Positions 43,552 to 51,434 of a DNA stretch of 64,000 nt are shown one piece after another. Within the stretch, counting starts at the first letter, position 1; each line of letters starts with the position of its first letter. Made by a program: the position numbers and the translations under genes. Under the pieces are notes generated by a model. That model was not told the origin of the DNA and made no database searches. It was given only the letters and a program-made list of their open reading frames with translations. This DNA is from Bordetella trematum (GTDB lineage: Bacteria; Pseudomonadota; Gammaproteobacteria; Burkholderiales; Burkholderiaceae_B): NCBI RefSeq assembly GCF_900078335.1, contig NZ_FKBR01000006.1:248001-312000 (forward strand), in the 5' to 3' direction.

Positions 43552-45042
43552 CTATTGAAACGCCGTTTCCATGAACGAGCGCAGTTTGCGTGAATGCAGC
43601 CGTTCCGGGGGCATCTGGCGCAAGAGTTCAAGCGCCCGGATGCCGATTTCCAGATGCTGATTCACCTGCCGCCGATAGAAGGCGCTGGCCATGCCCGGCA
43701 ATTTCAGTTCGCCATGCAAGGGCTTGTCGGACACGCACAGCAAGGTGCCGTACGGCACGCGGAACCGGAAGCCATTGGCCGCGATGGTGGCTGACTCCAT
43801 GTCCAGCGCGATCGCGCGCGACTGGCCAAAGCGCTGCACCAGTTCGCCCTGGTCGCGCAGCTCCCAGTTGCGGTTGTCGATGGTCGCCACCGTGCCGGTG
43901 CGCATGATGCGCTTGAGATCCCAGCCCGACAGCCCCGCGACCTGCTGAACGGCCTGCTCCAGCGCGACCTGCACTTCGGCCAGGGGCGGCACCGGCACCC
44001 AGGTGGGCAGATCCGCATCCAGCACATGGTCATCGCGCACATAGCCATGCGCCAGCACATAGTCACCCAGGCGTTGCGAATCGCGCAGCCCGGCGCAGTG
44101 CCCCAGCATCAACCAGGCATGCGGACGCAACACGGCGATATGGTCGGTGATCGTCTTGGCGTTGGACGGCCCGACCCCGATATTGACCAGCGTGATGCCG
44201 GAGTGATCGGGGCGCGTCAGGTGGTAGGCCGGCATTTGCGGAAGGCGTTGCGCGGGATCCGGCGGCGCAGCCGTCTCGCCCCGACGGGTGACGCGATTAC
44301 CCGGCTCGATCAGGGCATCGTAGTCGCCGCCGCCCTTGGCCATCAGTTCGCGGGCGCGCGCGCAGAACTCGTCGACATAGAACTGATAATTCGTGAACAG
44401 CACGAAGTTCTGAAAATGCGACGGCGCCGTCGCGGTGTAATGCTGCAGGCGATGCAGCGAATAATCCACGCGGGTGGCGGTAAAAGGCGCGAGCGGATTC
44501 GGCTCGCCTTCGCGCCCACGCCAGGACCCGTTCACGATCGCATCGTCGGTCACGGCGAGATCCGGCACGTCGAACAGATCGCGCAAGGGACGCTTCAAGC
44601 GCTCCAGGTGTTCGCCTTCGACATAGGTGCCCTCGGGAAAGGCAAAATGCAGCGGAATGGGCATATCCGACTCGCCCACCTCCACCGGCACGCCATGGTT
44701 CTGCAGCAGCAGGCCGATCTGCTCCAGCAGATAATCGCGAAACAGCGCCGGCTGGGTAATCGTGGTCTGATACTGCCCCGGCTCGGCCACATGCCCATAC
44801 GACAAGCGGGAGTCGATCGGATCATAGGTCTGGACTGCAATACGGATGGCCGGATAGCAAGCCCGCACCCGCCCCTGCTGCTCCTGCCCGCCAAGCACCT
44901 GCCTGAAGGCCTCGCGCAGGAATGCCGTATTGCGGTCATAGATTTCGATCAGGCGCTCCACGGCGGCGCGCGCATTATCGAAGCGCGCAAACGGCACCGG
45001 CGGCGGGCGATGAAAATGGCTGGCGGAATAGACTGCGCTCAT
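43552..45042 (-). CDS. amn: AMP nucleosidase
   Basis: A 496-residue enzyme that splits AMP to adenine and ribose-5-phosphate, regulating adenylate pools. The start at 45042 has AGGAA upstream. The N-terminal AMP nucleosidase-specific domain (about 1-175) is followed by the nucleoside phosphorylase-type domain with VNIGVGPSNAKTITDHIAVL, LMLGHCAGLRDSQRLGDYVL and ALDMESATIAANGFRFRVPY, then CVSDKPLHGE. The length agrees with Escherichia coli Amn (484). It stands alone. Confidence 0.95.
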   Translation of the reverse strand: MSAVYSASHFHRPPPVPFARFDNARAAVERLIEIYDRNTAFLREAFRQVLGGQEQQGRVRACYPAIRIAVQTYDPIDSRLSYGHVAEPGQYQTTITQPALFRDYLLEQIGLLLQNHGVPVEVGESDMPIPLHFAFPEGTYVEGEHLERLKRPLRDLFDVPDLAVTDDAIVNGSWRGREGEPNPLAPFTATRVDYSLHRLQHYTATAPSHFQNFVLFTNYQFYVDEFCARARELMAKGGGDYDALIEPGNRVTRRGETAAPPDPAQRLPQMPAYHLTRPDHSGITLVNIGVGPSNAKTITDHIAVLRPHAWLMLGHCAGLRDSQRLGDYVLAHGYVRDDHVLDADLPTWVPVPPLAEVQVALEQAVQQVAGLSGWDLKRIMRTGTVATIDNRNWELRDQGELVQRFGQSRAIALDMESATIAANGFRFRVPYGTLLCVSDKPLHGELKLPGMASAFYRRQVNQHLEIGIRALELLRQMPPERLHSRKLRSFMETAFQ

Positions 45043-45138
45043 AATCGTTGTTCCTGCGGTGCGCGCCAAACGGCGCGGATTGCCCCGGATTATGCCCCAT
45101 GTGCATGACGCTCCCGCATCTGCTGCGGGGCTTGCGCA

Positions 45139-46332
45139 TCAAACCTTTTTCAAGCGGCTGAACGCTGCGAGGCTGGCTGCCGGCATCAGCACACAGTATG
45201 CCGCCAGCGGCCCCGCGCTGCCGTCGTCGAAAAGCGCCAGCAACGTCGTGCCCACCACGGCTACCAGCAGGCTTTGCAGGCCATAGTAAAGCGCCACCGC
45301 GAGGCCGGCCGCGGCGCCGAAATCAGCCAGCGCTCCATTGGCCGTCACGCTGACCATCAATACCAGCCCGGCTGCGGCGATCCACATGGGGACCACGAAA
45401 CACAGGAACAGCGGCCCACCGATCCATGCCGCGCCGCCCAGCGACAACCCCGCTGCAAGGATCAATGCCGCCCCGCTGGCAAAGCAAGCCGCGTGGCCCC
45501 ATCGCTGCACGGCGCGCCCGGCCAGCCGGGACACGACCAGCATGACCCCGGCCACGGACGCAAAAGCGAGGCTGAAACTCAGCCCGTCGTAGCCGCCACG
45601 TCGCATCAAGACGCCGGGCGCGCTTGAAAAGAATACGAAGAATGCCCCCATCGCCGTGGCGAAACCCAAGGTATGCACCAGAAAGCTCCGGTTGCACATT
45701 ATCCGCGCCACCCGGATGCGACTGTCGGTCGCCGGCGACACCCGGGTCTCGGGCCATCGCCGCCAGGCACGCCAGCCGCTCGCGAGGGACAACAAAGCCA
45801 GCATCCAGAAGATCGCGCGCCATCCCGCCCACGCGTCCACAGCAGCGCCGAGCAAAGGACCCAGAGCAGGGACAAAAGCCAGCATGGCGCTGAAAAGCCC
45901 GTAGATCGTGGCGCTTTCGGGCCGTTCAGCGTAGACATCGCGCACCGTGGCGAAGGTCGCCACCAGCGCGGCCGAGGCGCCCAGGGCCTGCGCAATGCGC
46001 CAGGAAAGAAAGCCCGCGCCACTGTCGGCCAGGGCCATCCCTACGGAGGCAACGGCATAGAGACTGGCGCCGCCCAACAGAATGGGGCGCCGGCCGCAGC
46101 GATCGGACAAGGGGCCGAATATCAATTGGCCGCAGCCCAGGATCAAGAGATAGAGACTGAGGGTCAGCTGAATCAGAAATGCCGAGGTGTCCAGCGCTTG
46201 GGGCATGCCCGCCACCACGGGCAGGTACACATCCATGGCCAGAGAGGCCAGCAGATCGAAAGGCGCCATCAGCACCAGCGCGCCAAAGAGCGAAGCGGGC
46301 CAGGGACGAACAGGAGAGAAACAGACAGGCAT
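45139..46332 (-). CDS. CmlA/Bcr-CflA-type MFS drug exporter
   Basis: A 397-residue twelve-helix major facilitator. It resembles chloramphenicol exporters of the CmlA/FloR group throughout: PFDLLASLAMDVYLPVVAGM, GQLIFGPLSDRCGRRPILLG, LVATFATVRDVYAERPESAT, VPALGPLLGAAVDAWAGWRA and GAFFVFFSSAPGVLMRRGGY. The role is probably proton-driven efflux of phenicols or similar compounds from the inner membrane; actual resistance is not proven. The ATG at 46332 is preferred over an upstream TTG at 46410. A perfect inverted repeat lies 72 bp upstream. It appears chromosomal, with no integron or IS nearby. Confidence 0.85.
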   Translation of the reverse strand: MPVCFSPVRPWPASLFGALVLMAPFDLLASLAMDVYLPVVAGMPQALDTSAFLIQLTLSLYLLILGCGQLIFGPLSDRCGRRPILLGGASLYAVASVGMALADSGAGFLSWRIAQALGASAALVATFATVRDVYAERPESATIYGLFSAMLAFVPALGPLLGAAVDAWAGWRAIFWMLALLSLASGWRAWRRWPETRVSPATDSRIRVARIMCNRSFLVHTLGFATAMGAFFVFFSSAPGVLMRRGGYDGLSFSLAFASVAGVMLVVSRLAGRAVQRWGHAACFASGAALILAAGLSLGGAAWIGGPLFLCFVVPMWIAAAGLVLMVSVTANGALADFGAAAGLAVALYYGLQSLLVAVVGTTLLALFDDGSAGPLAAYCVLMPAASLAAFSRLKKV

Positions 46333-46671
46333 GACAAGACATCCGTACAGACATGAGGATCTGACGGCGAACTGTCCTGAGCCGGAACCAGCCGAGGGCG
46401 ATCGCCGCAATAACGAAACAACGGTTATTGCGGCTTAGCGAAGTGCGAGAGACACCATTAATGAAGGAGGCTGATAAAAATCACGGAACCGATGATAGCC
46501 GCGGTTTATAACCAAGACTCACTGACGCATTCCGCATAAATCGAAAAAAAGTGTAATGAAATACGTTTTTCCGGCCCTTGGCGAGAAGCCCGCTGGTAAG
46601 GTTGTGCCTTGCCGCCGGCTTGCACGTCCGTCCAGCCATCCGCTCAACACTTTGCTGTCCAAAGTGCCGCA
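46333..46671. other. 339-bp intergenic region between the drug exporter and the NlpC/P60 gene
   Basis: This divergent, relatively AT-rich spacer must hold both promoters. It contains the inverted repeat at 46404-46434 and an A/T-rich stretch near 46535-46575 that could be the promoter side of the NlpC/P60 gene, but I cannot define -35 and -10 boxes with confidence. A 7-codon frame on the minus strand (46435-46458) has no ribosome site. Confidence 0.5.
46404..46434. promoter_or_regulatory. Perfect 11-bp inverted repeat upstream of the drug exporter
   Basis: Arms GCCGCAATAAC (46404-46414) and GTTATTGCGGC (46424-46434) enclose a 9-nt loop. There is no T tract on either strand, so it is not a simple terminator. 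It could be a repressor operator or, as RNA, an attenuator hairpin in the exporter leader. It is placed 72 bp upstream of the exporter start. Confidence 0.55.
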
Positions 46672-47259
46672 ATGACTCCACCAACGCGAAAAGTCCTCCG
46701 ACAACGGTCCTGGCTTGCAGGGCTGTTCTGCGCCCCTCTGATGGCGCTTGCCCTGCCCTTCGCCGCCCAGGCCATGCCCGAACCCGTGGCGCTGTCCTCC
46801 ATCAAGGGGCTGCGCGCCATAGACCAGCCCACCGTCCCGACACTGCGCGACCGCATCGTCCAATCCGGCCTGGACAAGCTCGGCACCCCCTACACCTGGG
46901 GCGGCAACGATCCCATCGATGGTTTTGACTGCAGCGGCCTGACGTTGTTCGTCTTTCGCGAAACCGCCGGCATCGACCTGCCCCGCACCTCACGCGCGCA
47001 ACGCCAGAGCGGCGAATCCATCGCCCGCAAGGATCTGCGCCCCGGCGACCTGGTGTTCTTCGCCACTGCCCGTCGTGGCGTAACCTCGCACGTCGGCATC
47101 TATATCGGCCAGGGCCAGTTCGTCCATGCCCCCTCGCGCGGCAGCAAGGTACGCGTCGACCGCCTGGACAACAGCTATTGGTCCAAGCGCTACATGGGTG
47201 CGCGCAGCTACGTGCAGGATCCCCAGCGCCAGCAACTGCTGGCCGCCAGCCGCCCCTGA
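46672..47259 (+). CDS. Secreted NlpC/P60 (C40) cell-wall peptidase
   Basis: A 195-residue exported cysteine peptidase. The signal sequence is about residues 1-36 (RQRSWLAGLFCAPLMALALP then FAAQA). The catalytic domain has GTPYTWGGNDPIDGFDCSGL with the nucleophile Cys, TSHVGIYIGQGQFVHAPSRG with the catalytic His, and the third residue His. It would cleave peptide bonds in peptidoglycan stems, for example during growth or recycling. It resembles Spr/NlpC proteins but has no lipobox. It converges on an SDR gene. Confidence 0.9.
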   Translation: MTPPTRKVLRQRSWLAGLFCAPLMALALPFAAQAMPEPVALSSIKGLRAIDQPTVPTLRDRIVQSGLDKLGTPYTWGGNDPIDGFDCSGLTLFVFRETAGIDLPRTSRAQRQSGESIARKDLRPGDLVFFATARRGVTSHVGIYIGQGQFVHAPSRGSKVRVDRLDNSYWSKRYMGARSYVQDPQRQQLLAASRP

Positions 47260-47261
47260 CA

Positions 47262-47278
47262 GGGCGGGCAGCCCGCCC
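47262..47278. terminator. Hairpin between convergent NlpC/P60 and SDR genes
   Basis: A 7-bp GC-only stem (arms 47262-47268 and 47272-47278) with a 3-nt loop, directly after the NlpC/P60 stop codon. There is no T tract, so it is a weak prediction. Confidence 0.4.
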
Positions 47279-47293
47279 GCTCCCGATGCCGGA

Positions 47294-48067
47294 TCAGCCT
47301 CGCCCCACAAAGGGCATATTGGTAGCCATGATGGTCATGAACTGCACGTTCGTGTCGAGCGGCAGGCGCGCCATGTCCAGCACGGCCTTGGCCACGTGCG
47401 CCACGTCCATGCGCGGCTCCGCGCGGGTGGTGCCGTCGGCCTGCAGCACGCCCTTGGCCATCCGGTCGGTCATGTCGGTAGCGGCGTTGCCGATATCGAT
47501 CTGGCCGCAGGCAATACCGTAGGCGCGGCAATCCAGCGAAATCGACTTGGTCAATCCGGTGACCGCGTGCTTGGTTGCCGTATAGGCAATGGAGTAAGGC
47601 CGCGGCGCATGCGACGAGATGGAGCCATTATTGATGATGCGCCCGCCTTGCGGCTGCTGCGCCTTCATCAAGCGGATGGCCGCCTGTGCGCACAGAAACA
47701 TGCCGGTCAGATTGGTATCAACCACGGAACGCCAGACCTCGACCGGCAGATCTTCGATCGGCACAGCCGGTCCATTGCGCCCGGCATTGTTGAACAGCAC
47801 ATCCAAACGGTTGTACTCGCGCTGGATCTCGTCGAACAGGGCGCGGACATCGGCCTCCTGGGTCACGTCGGTGGGTACCACGAGGGCACGCACGCCGTCT
47901 TCGCCGGCCGCAATACGGGTTTCTTCGAGAGGCTCACGCCGGCGACCGGCCAGCACGACCTTGTAGCCCCGGGCCAGAAACTCCAGCGCCACGGCACGCC
48001 CGATACCCGTGCCGGCACCGGTAACCAGAGCCACGCGCGAGCCCGGTATTTCTTGGGATTGCATCAT
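47294..48067 (-). CDS. Short-chain dehydrogenase/reductase
   Basis: A 257-residue SDR of the classical type. The NAD(P)-binding motif is [12 protein letters not shown], followed by NNAGRNGP, the catalytic Ser in [13 protein letters not shown], and [14 protein letters not shown] with the Tyr-X3-Lys pair. The basic cluster [10 protein letters not shown] after strand 2 suggests NADP preference. The substrate is unknown. Two tandem ATG codons (48067, 48064) are possible starts; the second has better spacing to AGGGGAAG. It is divergent from gmk. Confidence 0.88.
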   Translation of the reverse strand: MMQSQEIPGSRVALVTGAGTGIGRAVALEFLARGYKVVLAGRRREPLEETRIAAGEDGVRALVVPTDVTQEADVRALFDEIQREYNRLDVLFNNAGRNGPAVPIEDLPVEVWRSVVDTNLTGMFLCAQAAIRLMKAQQPQGGRIINNGSISSHAPRPYSIAYTATKHAVTGLTKSISLDCRAYGIACGQIDIGNAATDMTDRMAKGVLQADGTTRAEPRMDVAHVAKAVLDMARLPLDTNVQFMTIMATNMPFVGRG

Positions 48068-48212
48068 CTTCCCCTATCATCTGTTGGACGCGGCAATCCT
48101 ACCCCAATCCCGGCATGACGACTGCAAGCGCCCGTGACAAGGCGCGCGGCGCTTTCCCCCCGGGCGGACGATTTGCTATGCTTCGCCTCTCGCTACGCGC
48201 CTGTTTCACATC

Positions 48213-48845
48213 ATGTCCGCACCTTCCGGCAATGTCTTTATGGTCGTCGCGCCCAGCGGCGCCGGCAAATCCAGCCTGGTTCGCGCGCTGCTCGCGCAGG
48301 ACCCCTCCATCATGCTGTCCATCTCCTGCACTACGCGCGCGCCGCGCCCGGGCGAGCAGGACGGCCGCGAATATCGGTTCGTGAGCAAGGAGGATTTCCT
48401 GGCCCAGCGCGAGGCCGGCATGATGCTGGAGTGGGCCGAGGTTCACGGCAATTACTACGGCACGCCGCGTGATCGCATCGACGAGGCCATCGCAGCCGGG
48501 CGCGACGTGCTGCTGGAAATCGACTGGCAGGGCGCGCGCCAGGTGCGCCAGCGCTATCCGCAGGCCATCGGCGTTTTCATCCTGCCGCCTTCCATCGAAG
48601 AGCTCGAATCGCGCCTGAAGGCGCGGGGTCAGGATTCCGAGCAAGTGATCTCGCGCCGTCTGCTGGCGGCGGGCGGAGAAATCGCTCACGCGCCGGAATG
48701 CGAATATGTTATTATTAATCAAGAATTTAGCGTAGCCCTCTCGGAGCTGTTACAGATCATCAGCGCCGCGCGGCTGCGTTTTTCGTCTCAGGCCCTGCGA
48801 AATGCCGATTTGTTTGCGCAACTCGGCATCCCCGCAAGTCACTGA
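48213..48845 (+). CDS. gmk: Guanylate kinase
   Basis: A 210-residue enzyme phosphorylating GMP to GDP. The P-loop is [20 protein letters not shown]-binding residues are in [20 protein letters not shown] and [16 protein letters not shown], and [17 protein letters not shown] follows. It begins the conserved gmk-rpoZ-spoT order, which ties GTP metabolism to ppGpp signalling. rpoZ starts 37 bp downstream. Confidence 0.96.
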   Translation: MSAPSGNVFMVVAPSGAGKSSLVRALLAQDPSIMLSISCTTRAPRPGEQDGREYRFVSKEDFLAQREAGMMLEWAEVHGNYYGTPRDRIDEAIAAGRDVLLEIDWQGARQVRQRYPQAIGVFILPPSIEELESRLKARGQDSEQVISRRLLAAGGEIAHAPECEYVIINQEFSVALSELLQIISAARLRFSSQALRNADLFAQLGIPASH

Positions 48846-48882
48846 AGCGTTCGTCCCCTACACCCCGAATTCAGGTATTTCC

Positions 48883-49086
48883 ATGGCCCGTATCACTGTC
48901 GAAGATTGTCTGAACCAGATTCCCAACCGCTTCAAGCTCACCCTGGCGGCGACTTACCGTGCGCGTGAACTGGCCCAGGGTCACGCCCCGCGCCTGGACA
49001 CCAAGGACAAGCCCACCGTGACCGCGCTGCGCGAGATCGCCTCGGGCCTGACCGGCCTGGAAATGCTGCGTAAAGTCCCGACCTGA
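48883..49086 (+). CDS. rpoZ: RNA polymerase omega subunit
   Basis: A 67-residue protein that aids assembly of beta-prime and forms part of a ppGpp site in proteobacterial RNA polymerase. The start [20 protein letters not shown] is the highly conserved omega N-terminus, followed by [12 protein letters not shown] and [13 protein letters not shown]. It lies between gmk and spoT, as in most proteobacteria. Confidence 0.96.
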   Translation: MARITVEDCLNQIPNRFKLTLAATYRARELAQGHAPRLDTKDKPTVTALREIASGLTGLEMLRKVPT

Positions 49087-49109
49087 TACGAGCCGGGAGG
49101 GCGGCAGGC

Positions 49110-51395
49110 ATGGCTTTTCCCGGACTGAAGCACGCATCTTCAGGACTCCTCGCGGCGCTGCGCGCCGGCTCCCGGCTGGGCCGGCGTGGCAGCAAGAAAA
49201 ACGCCAAGCAACCGCCCCAGGCCGATGTGGCGGCCGTTGAGGCCAGCGCATCGCCCATTGCGTCGCTGGCGCCGCTGACGGAAATCATCAGCACCTATCT
49301 CAAGCCTGCCGAAGTCGAGCGGGTGCGCGAAGCCTACCGCTTCGCCGACCAGGCCCATCTGGGCCAGTTCCGCGCCTCCGGCGCGCCCTACATCTCCCAC
49401 CCCATCACCGTCACGGAAATCTGCGCCGGCTGGAAACTCGACGCCAATGCGCTGTCTGCCGCCCTGCTGCACGACGTGATGGAGGATCAGGGTGTCAGCA
49501 AGCAAGAACTCGCCGAGCGCTTCGGCCCGGAAGTCGCCGAACTGGTCGACGGACTCTCCAAGCTGGATCGCCTGGACTTCGCCTCCAAGGCTGAACAGCA
49601 GGCCGAGAGCTTTCGCAAGATGCTGTTGGCGATGGCGCGCGACGTGCGCGTCATCCTCATCAAGCTGGCGGACCGGCTGCACAACATGCGCACGCTGGAC
49701 GCCGTCAATCCCGAGAAACGCCGCCGCATTGCGCGCGAAACCCTCGAGATCTACGCGCCCATCGCCCATCGTCTGGGCCTGAATCTGCTGTTCCGAGAAC
49801 TGCAGGATCTGTGTTTTGCCGCGATGTATCCCAACCGCTACCAGGTGCTCTACCGGGCGGTGCTGGCCGCGCGCGGCAACCGGCGCGAGGTCATCAGCAA
49901 AATCGAGGACGCGGTGCGTGCCGCGCTGCCGGCTGCCGGTATCGAGGCCGAGGTCACCGGACGCGAGAAAACGCTCTACGGCATCTACCGCAAAATGGTA
50001 GAGCAGAAAAAGAGCTTCTCCGAAGTGCTGGATATCTATGGCTTCCGGGTCATCGTCCACACGCTGCCGGAGTGCTATCTCGCGCTCGGCACCCTGCACC
50101 AGCTCTACCGCCCGGTGCCAGGCAAGTTCAAGGACTACATCGCCATTCCCAAGGTCAATGGCTACCAGTCCCTGCACACCACGCTGGTGGGCCCCTATGG
50201 CACGCCGGTGGAATTCCAGTTCCGCACGCGCGACATGCATCACGTGGCCGAAGAAGGCGTGGCCTCGCACTGGCTCTACAAAGACGCCGACCTGACGCTC
50301 AACGAACTGCAGAAACGCACGCACCAGTGGCTGCAGTCGCTGCTCGACATCCAGAGCCAGACGGGCGACTCCGGCGAGTTCCTGGAACACGTCAAGGTTG
50401 ACCTGTTCCCCGACGCGGTCTATGTCTTCACGCCGCGCGGCAAGATCATTTCCCTGCCTCGTGGCGCCACGCCGGTAGATTTCGCCTACGCCATCCACAC
50501 CGACATCGGCAATCAGGCGGTGGCGGCCAAAATCAACAATGAGTTCGCACCGCTGCGTACCGCGCTGGCCAGCGGCGACACGGTCGAGATCATCACTTCG
50601 CCGGCCTCGCGCCCGAATGCGCAGTGGCTCAACTACGTGCGCACCGGCAAGGCGCGCTCCGAGATCCGCCACTTCCTGCGCACCGTGCGCTATGAAGAGT
50701 CGGTCGCCTTTGGCGAACGCCTGCTCAGTCAGGCCATGCAGGAGCTGCACCTGTCGATGCCGGCCAGCGACGATCCGGCCTGGGAAAAACTGGCCCGCAG
50801 CAGCGGCGCCATCTCCCGCGACGAGATCCTGGCCGACATCGGTCTGGGCAAGCGCCTGGCTGCGGTCGTGGCGCGCCGCTTCGGCCCCGAACACGATCTG
50901 GTGGCCACCACGGCCGCTGCGGTCGACCAGATCACCTCGGCGCGCGCCGCCCCCATCCTGATTCAGGGCAGCGAAGGCCAGGCGGTGCAGCTGGCGCCTT
51001 GCTGCGGCCCACTGCCGGGCGACCCCCTCATTGCAGGCATGCGTCTGGGCCACGGCCTGGTGGTGCATACCGCAGACTGCCCTGTGGCCATCCGTCAGCG
51101 GCTGCGGGAGCCCGACCGCTGGGTGACGGTCGCCTGGGACGAAGACACCGCCAAGCATCTGTCCACCCGGCTGGATATCGTCACGCGCAACGAGCGCGGC
51201 GTGCTGGGCCGCATTGCTGCCGAAGTCACGGCGGCCGATGCCAACATCGTGCACGTCACGATGCACGATGACGCCGTCTCCACGGTTTCGCTGCATCTGA
51301 CCGTGCAGGTCGACAGCCGCAAGCATCTGGCCCAGGTGATCCGGGCGATCCGGCACGTGCCGCAGGTACAGAAAATCGTTCGCGTCAAAGGCTGA
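49110..51395 (+). CDS. spoT: Bifunctional (p)ppGpp synthetase/hydrolase SpoT/Rel
   Basis: A 761-residue stringent-response enzyme. The HD hydrolase domain has YISHPITV, LLHDVMEDQG and ILIKLADRLHNMRTL. The synthetase domain has EKTLYGIYRKM, LDIYGFRVIV and IPKVNGYQSLHTTLVGPYG. A TGS domain (VFTPRGKIISLPRGATPVDF) and a C-terminal ACT domain (VLGRIAAEVTAADANIVHVT) follow. The N-terminal 50 residues are a non-conserved basic/alanine-rich extension. It lies 23 bp after rpoZ and converges on the 5-oxoprolinase gene. Confidence 0.95.
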   Translation: MAFPGLKHASSGLLAALRAGSRLGRRGSKKNAKQPPQADVAAVEASASPIASLAPLTEIISTYLKPAEVERVREAYRFADQAHLGQFRASGAPYISHPITVTEICAGWKLDANALSAALLHDVMEDQGVSKQELAERFGPEVAELVDGLSKLDRLDFASKAEQQAESFRKMLLAMARDVRVILIKLADRLHNMRTLDAVNPEKRRRIARETLEIYAPIAHRLGLNLLFRELQDLCFAAMYPNRYQVLYRAVLAARGNRREVISKIEDAVRAALPAAGIEAEVTGREKTLYGIYRKMVEQKKSFSEVLDIYGFRVIVHTLPECYLALGTLHQLYRPVPGKFKDYIAIPKVNGYQSLHTTLVGPYGTPVEFQFRTRDMHHVAEEGVASHWLYKDADLTLNELQKRTHQWLQSLLDIQSQTGDSGEFLEHVKVDLFPDAVYVFTPRGKIISLPRGATPVDFAYAIHTDIGNQAVAAKINNEFAPLRTALASGDTVEIITSPASRPNAQWLNYVRTGKARSEIRHFLRTVRYEESVAFGERLLSQAMQELHLSMPASDDPAWEKLARSSGAISRDEILADIGLGKRLAAVVARRFGPEHDLVATTAAAVDQITSARAAPILIQGSEGQAVQLAPCCGPLPGDPLIAGMRLGHGLVVHTADCPVAIRQRLREPDRWVTVAWDEDTAKHLSTRLDIVTRNERGVLGRIAAEVTAADANIVHVTMHDDAVSTVSLHLTVQVDSRKHLAQVIRAIRHVPQVQKIVRVKG

Positions 51396-51398
51396 GGA

Positions 51399-51429
51399 AC
51401 GCCACCGAGCCGCATCGGCGCGGTGGCGT
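51399..51429. terminator. Hairpin between convergent spoT and 5-oxoprolinase genes
   Basis: A 9-bp perfect stem (arms 51399-51407 and 51421-51429), with further pairing possible in its 13-nt loop, between two converging stop codons. It lacks T tracts and could act on both strands. Confidence 0.5.
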
Positions 51430-51434
51430 CTGCG

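Noticed and set aside
46435-46458. Seven-codon frame ending exactly at the inverted repeat upstream of the CmlA-like exporter, resembling a drug-sensing leader peptide
   Set aside because: The position is suggestive, but there is no Shine-Dalgarno sequence before its ATG and the hairpin does not cover the exporter ribosome site, so I do not annotate it as a gene.
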